DNA of 64,000 nt, from contig DATMSB010000114.1 in assembly GCA_035565615.1 (NCBI GenBank), positions 1-64,000 on the forward strand, given 5' to 3'. This DNA is from Vulgatibacter sp035565615. Its GTDB lineage: Bacteria; Myxococcota; Myxococcia; Myxococcales; Vulgatibacteraceae. Position numbers and translations under genes: made by a program. Below, piece by piece: positions 9,312 to 23,599 of this stretch. Each line of letters opens with the position of its first letter. Position 1 is the first letter of the stretch. Under the pieces are notes generated by a model that was given only the letters and a program-made list of their open reading frames with translations, made no database searches and had not been told where the DNA came from.

Positions 9312-10244
9312 ATGCAGCCCCGGCTGGCGGCCGGCCTCTTGCCGATCGTCCTCGCGTCGTGCGTCGCGATCCCGCGGCCTCCCGCCGTGCTGGGGATGCC
9401 GCGCGACGATCCCGAGGCGCGGCTCTCCGCGGTGTGGATCGGGCACGCGACCGTGCTGCTCCGCCTCGGCGATCAGCGGGTGCTCACCGATCCCAACCTG
9501 AGCGGCCTGCTCTACATCGTGCCCCGCGACACGCCGGCGTCGGTGCGCGCGTACGAGATCCCGTTCGTGCACGCGGTGGTGATCAGCCACATGCACTTCG
9601 ATCACTTCGATCGGCCCACGCTGCGGTCGCTCTCGCCCTACTCCGCGCTCTTCTACCCGGACGGCGGGCAGCCCTACGCCATCTCGCTCACCCAGTATCG
9701 CCGCGAGCCGCTCGCACCCTGGCAGTCGGCGCGGGTGGGGAAGCTGACGATCACCGCTGTCCCGGTGCAGCACTTCGGCGGGCGCTATGGGCTGGACGCG
9801 TTCTGGAACCGCTCGTACACGGGGTACGTGATCGAGGCCGACGGGCTGAAGGTCTTCTTCGCGGGGGACACGGGGAACGCGCCGGCGCTCTTTCGCGAGG
9901 TGGGCGAGCGGTTCCCCGGCATCGACCTGGCGCTGATCCCGATCGCGCCCTACCGCGGCGACAGGGGGAATCGGGTGCACGCCAACCCCTCCGACGCGCT
10001 GGAGATCTTCCGGGTGGTGGGCGCCCGCCACATGATCCCCATCCACTACGAGGGCTACTACGGAAACTGGGGCGGCTACGACAAGCCCAGGCGCCACCTC
10101 GAGGAGGCGCTGGCCCGGGAGGGGCTGGGGGATCGGGTGTTTGCGCTGCGGCCGGGCGAGCGCTGGATCCTCCGGGACGACGGGCCGGTGGTCACCCGGG
10201 AGCTGCGCCGCAGGCCCAAGGAGACGGGCGTGGCCGGCCGGTAG
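9312..10244 (+). CDS. Metallo-beta-lactamase-fold hydrolase, lipoprotein
   Basis: A 310-residue protein of the UlaG/NAPE-PLD-like branch of the metallo-beta-lactamase superfamily. The metal-binding motif is clear: SHMHFDHFD near residue 93, with later ligands in FFAGDTGN and in MIPIHYEGYYGNW. The N-terminus ends in the lipobox LASC, so the enzyme is probably anchored in the periplasm or outer membrane; relatives with this motif pattern act on phosphodiester, lactone or N-acyl-phosphatidylethanolamine substrates. GGAGG lies a few bases before the ATG, which supports the start. It is convergent with the SPFH gene. The substrate cannot be told from the sequence. Confidence 0.8.
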   Translation: MQPRLAAGLLPIVLASCVAIPRPPAVLGMPRDDPEARLSAVWIGHATVLLRLGDQRVLTDPNLSGLLYIVPRDTPASVRAYEIPFVHAVVISHMHFDHFDRPTLRSLSPYSALFYPDGGQPYAISLTQYRREPLAPWQSARVGKLTITAVPVQHFGGRYGLDAFWNRSYTGYVIEADGLKVFFAGDTGNAPALFREVGERFPGIDLALIPIAPYRGDRGNRVHANPSDALEIFRVVGARHMIPIHYEGYYGNWGGYDKPRRHLEEALAREGLGDRVFALRPGERWILRDDGPVVTRELRRRPKETGVAGR

Positions 10245-10262
10245 CCCGGAAGTCGCCTGGCA

Positions 10263-11351
10263 TCAGCGCGGAGGCACGAAGGCCCGGTTCTCTTCGGCCG
10301 CCGCCTTGGCGTCGAGCCCCTCCATCGCCGACTTGAGGCCGGCCAGGGACGCCACGAACGACGAGGCCTCGTAGGGGATGAAGAGCTTGTTGGCGGGGCC
10401 CGCCGCCATCGCCTGCAGGGCCTCGACGTACTTGAGCGCGAGGACCTCCGGCGTGGCGCGGCCCTGGTGGATCGCGTCGAAGACCTTGGCGATGGCCTCC
10501 GCCTCGCCCGCGGCCTTCAGCGCCTTGCCGCGCCCCTCGCCCTCCGACTCGAGGATCTCCGTCTCCCGGGCGGCCTCGGCGGCCATGATCCGGGCCAGCT
10601 TGTCGGCCTCGGCGCGGAGGAGCTCGGCGGCCTTCTCCGCCTCCGCCTCGAGGATGCGCGCGGTCTTCTGGCCCTCCGCCTGCAGCACCTTCGACTGGCG
10701 CTCGCCCTCCGCCTGGAGGATCTGCGCGGCCTTGAGGCCCTCGGCCTGGGTGACGCGGGCGCGGCGCTCCCGCTCCGCCGTCATCTGCAGCGCCATGGCG
10801 TTGCGGATCTCGAGGGGCGGCTCGATCTCCTTGAGCTCGACGCGGGTGACCTTCACGCCCCACTTCTCGCTGGCGTCGTCGAGGACCTCGCGGAGCCGGG
10901 TGTTGAGGGTGTCGCGGGAGGTGAGGGTCTCGTCCAGGGTGAGGCTGCCCATCACGTTGCGGATGTTCGTCTGGGTCAGTTCGTGGATCGCGCGGGGCAG
11001 GTTCTCGATCTCGTAGACTGCCTTCACCGGATCGATGATCTGGTAGTAGATCACCGTCCCCACCTCCATGGTGACGTTGTCGCGGGTGATCACGGGAACC
11101 TTCTCGAAGCCCATGATCTGCTCGCGGAGATCGATCCGAGGGGTGGAGACCACCATCCGCCCTTGGCCCGTCATGTACATGGACCGGGTGCTGTCGAGCA
11201 GCGGGATGATCACGTTGAAGCCGCTGCCCAGCACGCGGTGGAACCGGCCCAGCCGCTCGACGATCATCGCCTGCGACTGCGGGACGATCCGCACGCCCAT
11301 CATGATGGTGACGAACGCGAACAGCGCGAGGACGATCAGGATCACAGTCAT
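10263..11351 (-). CDS. SPFH/band 7 membrane scaffold protein (stomatin/QmcA-like)
   Basis: A 362-residue protein with one N-terminal membrane helix (MTVILIVLALFAFVTIMMG), then an SPFH (stomatin/prohibitin) domain starting RIVPQSQAMIVERLGRFHRVL, and a long Ala/Glu-rich helix with repeats of the form QAEG.. and EAEAEKAAELL (about residues 200-280). Such proteins oligomerise into rings on the inner membrane and organise membrane domains or guard proteases. The start overlaps the stop of the NfeD gene by four bases (ATGA). SPFH proteins are typically encoded beside an NfeD partner, as here, so the two probably form one complex. Confidence 0.88.
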   Translation of the reverse strand: MTVILIVLALFAFVTIMMGVRIVPQSQAMIVERLGRFHRVLGSGFNVIIPLLDSTRSMYMTGQGRMVVSTPRIDLREQIMGFEKVPVITRDNVTMEVGTVIYYQIIDPVKAVYEIENLPRAIHELTQTNIRNVMGSLTLDETLTSRDTLNTRLREVLDDASEKWGVKVTRVELKEIEPPLEIRNAMALQMTAERERRARVTQAEGLKAAQILQAEGERQSKVLQAEGQKTARILEAEAEKAAELLRAEADKLARIMAAEAARETEILESEGEGRGKALKAAGEAEAIAKVFDAIHQGRATPEVLALKYVEALQAMAAGPANKLFIPYEASSFVASLAGLKSAMEGLDAKAAAEENRAFVPPR

Positions 11352-11833
11352 CTTCCGACTCCCTCTCTGCGGGCCCCCGGGATCCGGTTCACCCTGAGTG
11401 TCAGCCCCTCGATGGCCTCGACCCGTACCCGCTCGCCGACGTCGATGGGCACGTCGGCCGCCGCCGACCACGTCTCGCCGCCCAGGCGGACCAGGCCGCG
11501 CTTGGCGCCGGGGCCGATGGCGTCCGTCACCTCGGCCTCCCGGCCGATGATGGCGTCGGCGTTGGTGCGGACGTCGCTGCTCCGGGTGGCGAGGTACTTG
11601 CGGAAGAGCGTCCGCGACAGCGCCAGCAGCACGAAGGACGTGGCGATGAAGGCGCCGAGCTGCGTGTTGAAGCTGGCGCCGAAATACGCCAACCCCGACG
11701 CGACGACGCACCCGGCGCTGAACATCACGATGAAGAAGCCGCCGGTGAGCGTCTCCGCGATCCCGAGCAGGATCGCGAGGGCCAGCCAGAGTTGATAGGC
11801 GTGGGTGGGCAGGTAGCTGTCCAGGCTCGACAT
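11348..11833 (-). CDS. NfeD-family membrane protein
   Basis: A 161-residue protein of the short NfeD type: two or three membrane helices in residues 12-75 followed by a C-terminal OB-fold domain (IGREAEVTDAIGPGAKRG and RVRVEAIEGLTLRV). It lacks the ClpP-like protease domain of the long form. It is the usual partner of an SPFH/stomatin protein and is the first gene of the two-gene operon, with the downstream start overlapping its stop by four bases. The NfeD OB domain is thought to bind or stabilise the SPFH ring; its exact role is not settled. Confidence 0.85.
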   Translation of the reverse strand: MSSLDSYLPTHAYQLWLALAILLGIAETLTGGFFIVMFSAGCVVASGLAYFGASFNTQLGAFIATSFVLLALSRTLFRKYLATRSSDVRTNADAIIGREAEVTDAIGPGAKRGLVRLGGETWSAAADVPIDVGERVRVEAIEGLTLRVNRIPGARREGVGR

Positions 11834-11935
11834 TCGCTCCTCTGGAGGAAGGAGCGATCTTCGCAGTTTCGGCGTGAGGAGTCGAGCGTCAGCTAGGCGT
11901 GGGCCCGGTCGATCGCCAGGGGCGAAGGGCGGGGA

Positions 11936-12259
11936 TCAGCGGGCGCGGGCGGGGGCCGGCGTGCCGACGTCGACGCGGGGCTGACGCGCGCCCGGGGCGA
12001 TCTCGTCCAGGTGCTCCTCGAACCACTCGTCGGCCAGGCGCCCCGTGAAGATCACCGAGTCGGCGAGGACGGCGGCGAGGTAGAGCAGGCCGGCGCCGGC
12101 GACCGACCAGAGGGCCGTCGAGGTCGAAGAGCCGCCGACGGCCGTTTCGATCGACGCCGACGCGCCCCACACCACGGCGATGGCGCGGATGATCTTGGTC
12201 GACCAGTGCTGCGAGCGTGGCATCGAGAGCGAGTCGTTCCAGTTCTTCGTCCAGTCCAT
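11936..12259 (-). CDS. Small hypothetical membrane protein
   Basis: A 107-residue protein starting MDWTKNWND. Residues about 24-38 and 46-70 form hydrophobic segments (IIRAIAVVWGA and TALWSVAGAGLLYLAAVLADS), followed by an acidic, then Pro/Arg-rich tail. The frame stays open upstream, but the upstream part has no membrane or domain signal, and the chosen ATG has GCAGG six to ten bases before it. No family is recognised. It is separated from the NfeD gene by about 100 bp and is divergent from the priming sugar transferase, so it may share that regulatory region. Confidence 0.55.
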   Translation of the reverse strand: MDWTKNWNDSLSMPRSQHWSTKIIRAIAVVWGASASIETAVGGSSTSTALWSVAGAGLLYLAAVLADSVIFTGRLADEWFEEHLDEIAPGARQPRVDVGTPAPARAR

Positions 12260-12458
12260 CGTGTACCTGCCGTGTGAGGAACGCTCCCTTTCTACCCGGC
12301 GGCGCCAGAAAGCGCAAGGATTCCAAATGGTTACACTGTATGCGCGGGTGGCCGCAGGTGCGAACGTGTGGTCGGGCGGCGCCGGCCCGCGGGCGTGGGG
12401 AGCGCGGAATCTCCCGTGAAATGCGTGACTTGCGCGTCCTCGGTCCGTGACATGGACG

Positions 12459-12474
12459 TGGGACAGACCCTGCT
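12459..12474 (+). promoter_or_regulatory. Candidate sigma-54 (-24/-12) promoter of the EPS priming gene
   Basis: TGGGACAGACCCTGCT matches the -24/-12 consensus (TGGCACR-N4-TTGCW) with the invariant GG and GC dinucleotides exactly ten bases apart and two mismatches. It lies 47 bases before the start of the priming transferase, leaving an untranslated leader of about 35 bases. Sigma-54 itself (rpoN) is encoded at the end of this window. No enhancer-binding protein gene is nearby, so the activator would act from elsewhere. Confidence 0.45.
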
Positions 12475-12521
12475 GCGAGGTGCGTGTAGGTAGTTGGGCC
12501 ACGCAGAGAGGGAACGTCTCC

Positions 12522-13931
12522 ATGCTCAAGCAGAACGCACGCCTCGTCGATCTGGGGCTCCGTCTCACCGACTTGATCGTCCTCACGCTGACCCTACCGC
12601 TCGCGCACTGGGGCTACTCGGTCGCGCCCATGGCCCGCGCGGTCGCGCCGCCTCTGGCGGAGCTGTGGGGACCCTTCGTCGGCGTGCTCCTGCTGTGGAT
12701 CGCGATCTCCGGCTCCTTCCAGGTGTACGGCGCCTACCGCACGCGGCGCATCTCCTGGGAGATCTTCCGCATCGCGAGGTCGATGGGCCTCCTCGCGCTG
12801 CTCGTGCTGGCCGGGATCTTCGTCGCCACGGATTCGAGGCTCCCTCGCATCTTCGTGGGCCTCTACTTCCTGGGAGCCTTCGCGATGATGGCGGCGAGTC
12901 GTTTGGTGCTACGCGTGGCGGCCCGGCTGCTGCGCCGCCGCGGCTACAACGTGCGGCGGTACGCGATCGTCGGCGTGGGGATCGGCGCGGAGGAGATCGC
13001 GACCATCTTCGAGCGGCAGCCGCAGTGGGGCTACCGGCTGGCGGGCTACATCCTCCCCGACGGAAACGAGTTCGTGCTCCCGGGCGAGACGATCCTCGGC
13101 ACGCTGGACGAGCTCGATCGGATCCTCGATCAGCACGTGCTCGACGAGGTGGTCTTCGCGGTGCCGCGCGATCGGCTGCCCCTCATGGCCGACGCGATCC
13201 ACACCTGCGAGGAGCAGGGCGTGCGCGTCGTCGTCTCCCTGCAGCCCCTCCAGCTCGGCACGGGGCGCATGTCGCTCCTCGAGCTCTCGGGCCTGTCGAT
13301 GCTCGTCTTCGACCGCACCCCCAGCGATCCGATCGCGCTCGCGGCGAAGCGGGCCTTCGACGTGGTGGTCAGCGCGATCGCGCTGGTGGCGCTCTCCCCG
13401 CTCTTCGTCGCCGTGGCGGCGGCGATCAAGCTCGATTCGAAGGGGCCGGTCTTCTTCCGCCAGACCCGGGTGGGCCTCAACGGCCGCCCGTTCTCGATGG
13501 TGAAGTTCCGCTCCATGTACCAGGACGCGGAGGCGCGTCTGCAGGCCCTCCGCGATCAGAACGAGATGAGCGGGCCCGTCTTCAAGATGAAGAACGATCC
13601 GCGGATCACGCGGGTGGGGCGCATCATCCGCAAGCTCTCCATCGACGAGCTGCCGCAGTTCTGGAACGTGCTCACCGGGACGATGAGCATCGTCGGGCCC
13701 CGCCCGCCGCTGCCGGCCGAGGTGCGCCAGTACGAGCGGTGGCAGCGGCGGCGGCTCTCGGTGAGGCCGGGGATCACCTGCACCTGGCAGGTGAGCGGGC
13801 GGAACTCGATCCCGTTCGATCGCTGGATGGAGCTGGACCTCGAGTACATCGACAACTGGTCGCTCCAGCAGGACCTGAAGATCTTCCTGAAGACGATCCC
13901 GGCGGTGGTTTCCACGCGCGGGGCGCGTTGA
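12522..13931 (+). CDS. Polyprenyl-phosphate sugar phosphotransferase (EPS priming enzyme)
   Basis: A 469-residue integral membrane enzyme that starts EPS repeat-unit assembly by moving a sugar-1-phosphate from a UDP-sugar to undecaprenyl phosphate on the inner membrane. About four N-terminal helices (residues 10-125) lead to a Rossmann-like domain (IVGVGIGAEEIATIF) and the C-terminal bacterial sugar transferase domain, introduced by a helix (KRAFDVVVSAIALVALSP). Signature motifs are FFRQTRVGLNGRPF, KFRSM, KLSIDELPQFWNV and SIVGPRPP. I chose ATG at 12522, which has GAGAGGGAA upstream; the 25 codons before it look non-coding. It is the WbaP/EpsB-like type common in exosortase-style EPS loci. 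The first sugar cannot be predicted with confidence. Confidence 0.9.
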   Translation: MLKQNARLVDLGLRLTDLIVLTLTLPLAHWGYSVAPMARAVAPPLAELWGPFVGVLLLWIAISGSFQVYGAYRTRRISWEIFRIARSMGLLALLVLAGIFVATDSRLPRIFVGLYFLGAFAMMAASRLVLRVAARLLRRRGYNVRRYAIVGVGIGAEEIATIFERQPQWGYRLAGYILPDGNEFVLPGETILGTLDELDRILDQHVLDEVVFAVPRDRLPLMADAIHTCEEQGVRVVVSLQPLQLGTGRMSLLELSGLSMLVFDRTPSDPIALAAKRAFDVVVSAIALVALSPLFVAVAAAIKLDSKGPVFFRQTRVGLNGRPFSMVKFRSMYQDAEARLQALRDQNEMSGPVFKMKNDPRITRVGRIIRKLSIDELPQFWNVLTGTMSIVGPRPPLPAEVRQYERWQRRRLSVRPGITCTWQVSGRNSIPFDRWMELDLEYIDNWSLQQDLKIFLKTIPAVVSTRGAR

Positions 13932-13962
13932 CTTCGTCGGCGCGGGGCTTCGGTCAGTCCCC

Positions 13963-14841
13963 TCAGAGCTCCGCGTCCAGGAAGCCGACCAGAATCTTCT
14001 CGTATTCGTCCGGAGCCGCCTGATCGAATCCGCCGTGCCCCGCGCCCGGGACGAGCCAGGTCCGGCTGCCCGGCGGAAGCGCCTGCTCCAGCAGGGGGAT
14101 CATCCACTGTCCCTCGTCCTCGGATCCCGCGATGAGGAGCACGCGCCTTGGCGCGATGGCGCCGAGCACGTCCACGGGTCGGACGGCGTCGAGATCGATG
14201 CCGCGCAGATAGTAGGGGAGGAGCGCCCCCAGCCACGAGGGCAGGCCGTGGCTCGGGAAGTCGAGCTCCAGGTTCTCGCGAAGGCTCGTCCCGGGCGAGA
14301 GGAGCACGACGGCGCGGAGCCCCCGGTCGCGGGCCGCCGCGTGGGCCAGCGCGTTGGCGCCGATCGAGAAGCCGATGGCACCGAGGCGCTCCCGATCCAC
14401 CTCGGGCCGCCGGCGCAGCCAGTCGGCAGCGGCCTCGATGTCGAGCTGCTCCTTCTCGCCCATGGTGACGGTCGAGCCTTCGCTCTCACCGTGGCCGCGC
14501 AGATCGAAGAGGAGCACGCCGTATCCGGCACGCACGAGGTAGCGGGCCTCCGGCAGGAGCCCGAGTCGCCCCTGACCGAGCCCGTGTGCGAGGAGCACGG
14601 TCTTGCCTAGGCGCGGCGGAACGAACCAGCCAAAGAGCTGCAGGCCGTCGCTGGTGCGGAACCGAGCGTCCTCGATCGGGCAGCTCTCACCGGGCGGGCA
14701 GAGGTCCTTCGGCCGCTCCGGTCGGTCGCGCCCCACGTGGAACTGTTGGTCGCTTCGCATCGCGCCGCGGCCGATGAGGGCCGCAAAGGCGAGGACGCCG
14801 ATGCCCATGAAGGCGACCAGGACGCTGCGAGCAGATCTCAT
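13963..14841 (-). CDS. Alpha/beta hydrolase with N-terminal membrane anchor
   Basis: A 292-residue serine hydrolase. An N-terminal helix (SVLVAFMGIGVLAFAALIG) acts as signal anchor, so the catalytic domain is probably periplasmic. The alpha/beta fold shows an HGLGQGR oxyanion region, the nucleophile elbow GFSIGA (Ser), a late acidic position in AGSEDEG and the catalytic His in GAGHGGFD. The ATG overlaps the stop of the phosphopantetheinyl transferase gene by four bases, making it the last gene of the PKS-NRPS operon. An esterase, acylase or peptidase that trims or releases the secondary metabolite in the periplasm is a reasonable guess, but no substrate can be read from the sequence. Confidence 0.75.
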   Translation of the reverse strand: MRSARSVLVAFMGIGVLAFAALIGRGAMRSDQQFHVGRDRPERPKDLCPPGESCPIEDARFRTSDGLQLFGWFVPPRLGKTVLLAHGLGQGRLGLLPEARYLVRAGYGVLLFDLRGHGESEGSTVTMGEKEQLDIEAAADWLRRRPEVDRERLGAIGFSIGANALAHAAARDRGLRAVVLLSPGTSLRENLELDFPSHGLPSWLGALLPYYLRGIDLDAVRPVDVLGAIAPRRVLLIAGSEDEGQWMIPLLEQALPPGSRTWLVPGAGHGGFDQAAPDEYEKILVGFLDAEL

Positions 14842-15569
14842 GCGGCACCCTCCACGACCAGATCCTCTCCGCTCCACAAGTGGAGCTGCGGCTCGCCTCC
14901 CTCGACGGCGAGCGCGGCGGCGTACCCTTCCGGTACGGGGAGATCCCGCAGCCACCAACGGCGCGGGTCCATCCCTTCGAGGAGCCGGGCATCGTCCCGG
15001 GCGAGGGTCACGGAGAAGGTGGTGGTGGGTAGGAGGAAGCCGCCGCCCTCGGCCTTGAGGATCGCCTCCTTCCGCGCCCACAGGCGGAAGAAGGCATCGG
15101 CCTGCGCGGAGGGCTCCATTTCGAGGAGCGCCGCCTGCTCGCGGGACGAGAAGACGGTGCTCGCGATCGAATGGATATCGACCCCGCTGTGTCGCTCGAC
15201 GTCGACGCCGAGCTCGCGGTTGCGCGCGATCGCCACGAGGACCAGGTCGCCGGAGTGCGAGACGTTGAAGCCGACGCGGACTCCTGCGTCGGGTGCGAGC
15301 ACGGGCTTTCCGTGTGGACCTTCTGCCAGCGGCACGCGCACCGGGCTGCAGCCGAGGATGCGGCCGAGGAGGAGGCGAAGCGAGACGCGGCCCGCCCGAA
15401 ACCGGCGGCGGTCGATCTCGGCCCGAAACGCAGCGGAGCGCCGCCTCTCCCCCTCGTCCAGAAGGCCCTCCAGCCCCGCACCCGCGCCGGCCCCCGAGAC
15501 GTCGATCCCGATGACGTGGACCGACCCTTCCGCGAAGTCGTCTGCGGCGAGCGCGGGCCAGTCGTTCAT
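14838..15569 (-). CDS. Sfp-type 4'-phosphopantetheinyl transferase
   Basis: A 243-residue enzyme that transfers the 4'-phosphopantetheine arm of CoA to the carrier-protein serines of PKS and NRPS enzymes. Diagnostic motifs are present: FNVSHSGDLVLVAIAR, then GVDVE (Mg2+-binding Asp and Glu), and WARKEAILKAEGGG (the WxxKEA motif). The start at 15569 overlaps the stop of the upstream hydrolase by four bases; the ATG at 15617 would overlap it by 52 bases and is less likely. The operon position implies that it activates the four carrier domains encoded just upstream. Loss of this gene would be expected to leave the synthetases in the apo form unless another transferase substitutes. Confidence 0.92.
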   Translation of the reverse strand: MNDWPALAADDFAEGSVHVIGIDVSGAGAGAGLEGLLDEGERRRSAAFRAEIDRRRFRAGRVSLRLLLGRILGCSPVRVPLAEGPHGKPVLAPDAGVRVGFNVSHSGDLVLVAIARNRELGVDVERHSGVDIHSIASTVFSSREQAALLEMEPSAQADAFFRLWARKEAILKAEGGGFLLPTTTFSVTLARDDARLLEGMDPRRWWLRDLPVPEGYAAALAVEGGEPQLHLWSGEDLVVEGAA

Positions 15570-16423
15570 GTGCCAGTCCGCAAAGATTGCTTCTCGCCGA
15601 ATCGTTCCTCGATCCAAACGGCGAGCCGCTCCACCAGGGTTCGGCGGTGGTCCAGCACCGAGAAGAGGTGGTCGGCCTCCGGAACGAAGATCTCGTCGAT
15701 GTGGCCCCGGAAGTCGCCCGGCAACATCTCGAAGAACTGTCCGCCGTAGCCGTAGGTGGGGTTGGCGCCGCCGGAGTAGACGGCGAGGATCTGCACGCCG
15801 CGGTGCACGAGCTCCTCGAGCTGCCGCGAGAGCAGCTCCGGCGTCGGATAGTCGCGTCTGAAGATGCGATCCTCCTCGCCGATGCCGCGCTGCTGCTCGG
15901 CGGTGAGGCGAAGCCGTGCGAGCACGCTCCGGGCATAGCGGCGCCAGCGGCGGAGCGAGAGCAGCCGGGTCATGTACCAGCGCACGAGGAAACGGCGGGT
16001 GCGATAGGCGTAGCCTTCGATCCAGATCATCCCGGCCACGCGGGGATCCGCGAGGGCGACGCCGTGGGCGACGTCGGTGCCGGAGCAGAAGCCGATCACC
16101 ACGAATTGCCTGACCCCGTGCTTGCGTTCGAGGTGGTCCATCGCGTCGCGCATGTCGAGGACGGCGCGCTCGGACTCGCTGGCACCGCCGATGCGGACGG
16201 CGCTGTCTCCCATGCCGGAGAGATCGAAGCGAAGCACGGGGAAGCCACTCGCGGCGAGGCGTCGGGCCAGCTCCACCCAGATCCGTCCCGGCCCGACGCG
16301 GGTCTGGATTCCTACGTTCGTCAGCAGGATCGCCGGCGCGTTCGCGATCCCGGCGGAGCGCGGCTCCGTGAGGATGCCGGTCAGGCCGCGGCGGGGCCCG
16401 AAAGCTTCGACCCGCTCCTTCAT
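15566..16423 (-). CDS. Alpha/beta hydrolase, exosortase-associated hydrolase 1-like
   Basis: A 285-residue alpha/beta hydrolase with no signal peptide, presumably cytoplasmic. Visible motifs are VLRFDLSGMGDS, the nucleophile elbow GFCSGTDVAHG (Ser after Cys) and a late His in PEADHLFSV. The N-terminal pattern (LTNVGIQTRVGPGRIWVELARRL) strongly recalls the hydrolase 1 family that sits beside acyl-AMP ligases and acyl carrier proteins in exosortase-type EPS loci. Here it sits in the same operon as a full NRPS. Both ends overlap the neighbouring genes by four bases. Since the NRPS has no thioesterase domain, this protein is a candidate for off-loading or proofreading of carrier-bound chains. Confidence 0.78.
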   Translation of the reverse strand: MKERVEAFGPRRGLTGILTEPRSAGIANAPAILLTNVGIQTRVGPGRIWVELARRLAASGFPVLRFDLSGMGDSAVRIGGASESERAVLDMRDAMDHLERKHGVRQFVVIGFCSGTDVAHGVALADPRVAGMIWIEGYAYRTRRFLVRWYMTRLLSLRRWRRYARSVLARLRLTAEQQRGIGEEDRIFRRDYPTPELLSRQLEELVHRGVQILAVYSGGANPTYGYGGQFFEMLPGDFRGHIDEIFVPEADHLFSVLDHRRTLVERLAVWIEERFGEKQSLRTGT

Positions 16424-17168
16424 ACCTTTCCCTCTTGGAGCGCCGCGACCAGGGTGCGCAGCACCTCGTCTCCCAGTGCGCCCGAGGGTGCCGCCGGCTG
16501 GATGCGGAGCTCGATCGCCCGCGCCTCCCTCTCCAGTTGTCCGGCGAGCTCCCGCTGGTCGGGCCTGTCGTCCGCGGCGAGCATCACGACCCGGCCCTTG
16601 AACCCGTCCGCCGCTCCGAGCAGGTCGAGGCCCGAGAGATCCTGCCGCAGGCCGTGCACCATGGGATACCCGAGGACGGCGTTCTCGTCGCGGGGGACGG
16701 GATGGCGTGACCAGCGGCGGCGGTCCTCCTCGAGGTCCTCCAACTCCTGCAGGTAGCGGCTTCCCCGTACCACGGGCTCCCACAGGACGACGTCGCCCAC
16801 GTCCTTGCGGGCGCAGGCCACCTCCAGCGCCAGCGCCGCGCCCAGACGAAGCCCGACGAGCGAGACGCTCCGCAGGCCGGCGAGCCCCTTGAGCTCGTCG
16901 ATTGCAGCGCCGACGTCCCTTCGCCACGTCGCGAGGGAGCCCTCCTCGAGCTCGCCGGCCGAATCTCCGGTTCCCGTGTAGTCGAAGCGAAGGACGTGGA
17001 AGCCCGCGTGGGCGAGGCGTACCGCCAGTTTCCGGAAAGGCCAGTGGGCGTGCTCGTACTCCATGAAGAGCGGATAGCAGAGCACCACGCCCGAGCGGCG
17101 ATCGGCCGCGTCGGGCGGGTGGTAGACACCGAAAAGATGGTGCTCGCCGGGACCGAAGAAGAAGGGTG

Positions 17169-17172
<4 letters not shown>
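16420..17172 (-). CDS. Alpha/beta hydrolase, exosortase-associated hydrolase 2-like
   Basis: A 250-residue protein starting at GTG 17172, whose codon overlaps the NRPS stop (GTGA); the ATG at 17202 is possible but breaks the four-base overlap pattern of this operon. It shows the start of an alpha/beta hydrolase fold (FFFGPGEHHLFGVYHPP, LCYPLFMEYEHAHWPFRKLA, VLRFDYTGTGDSAG). The nucleophile elbow is unusual: the sequence there is GLRLGAALAL, with Leu or Arg where Ser is expected. The protein may therefore be non-catalytic or use another residue. It resembles the hydrolase 2 family of exosortase-type EPS loci and is directly downstream of the thioesterase-less NRPS. Confidence 0.72.
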
Positions 17173-23579
<6,407 letters not shown>

Positions 23580-23599
23580 GTTCGCTCCAAAATGACGGT

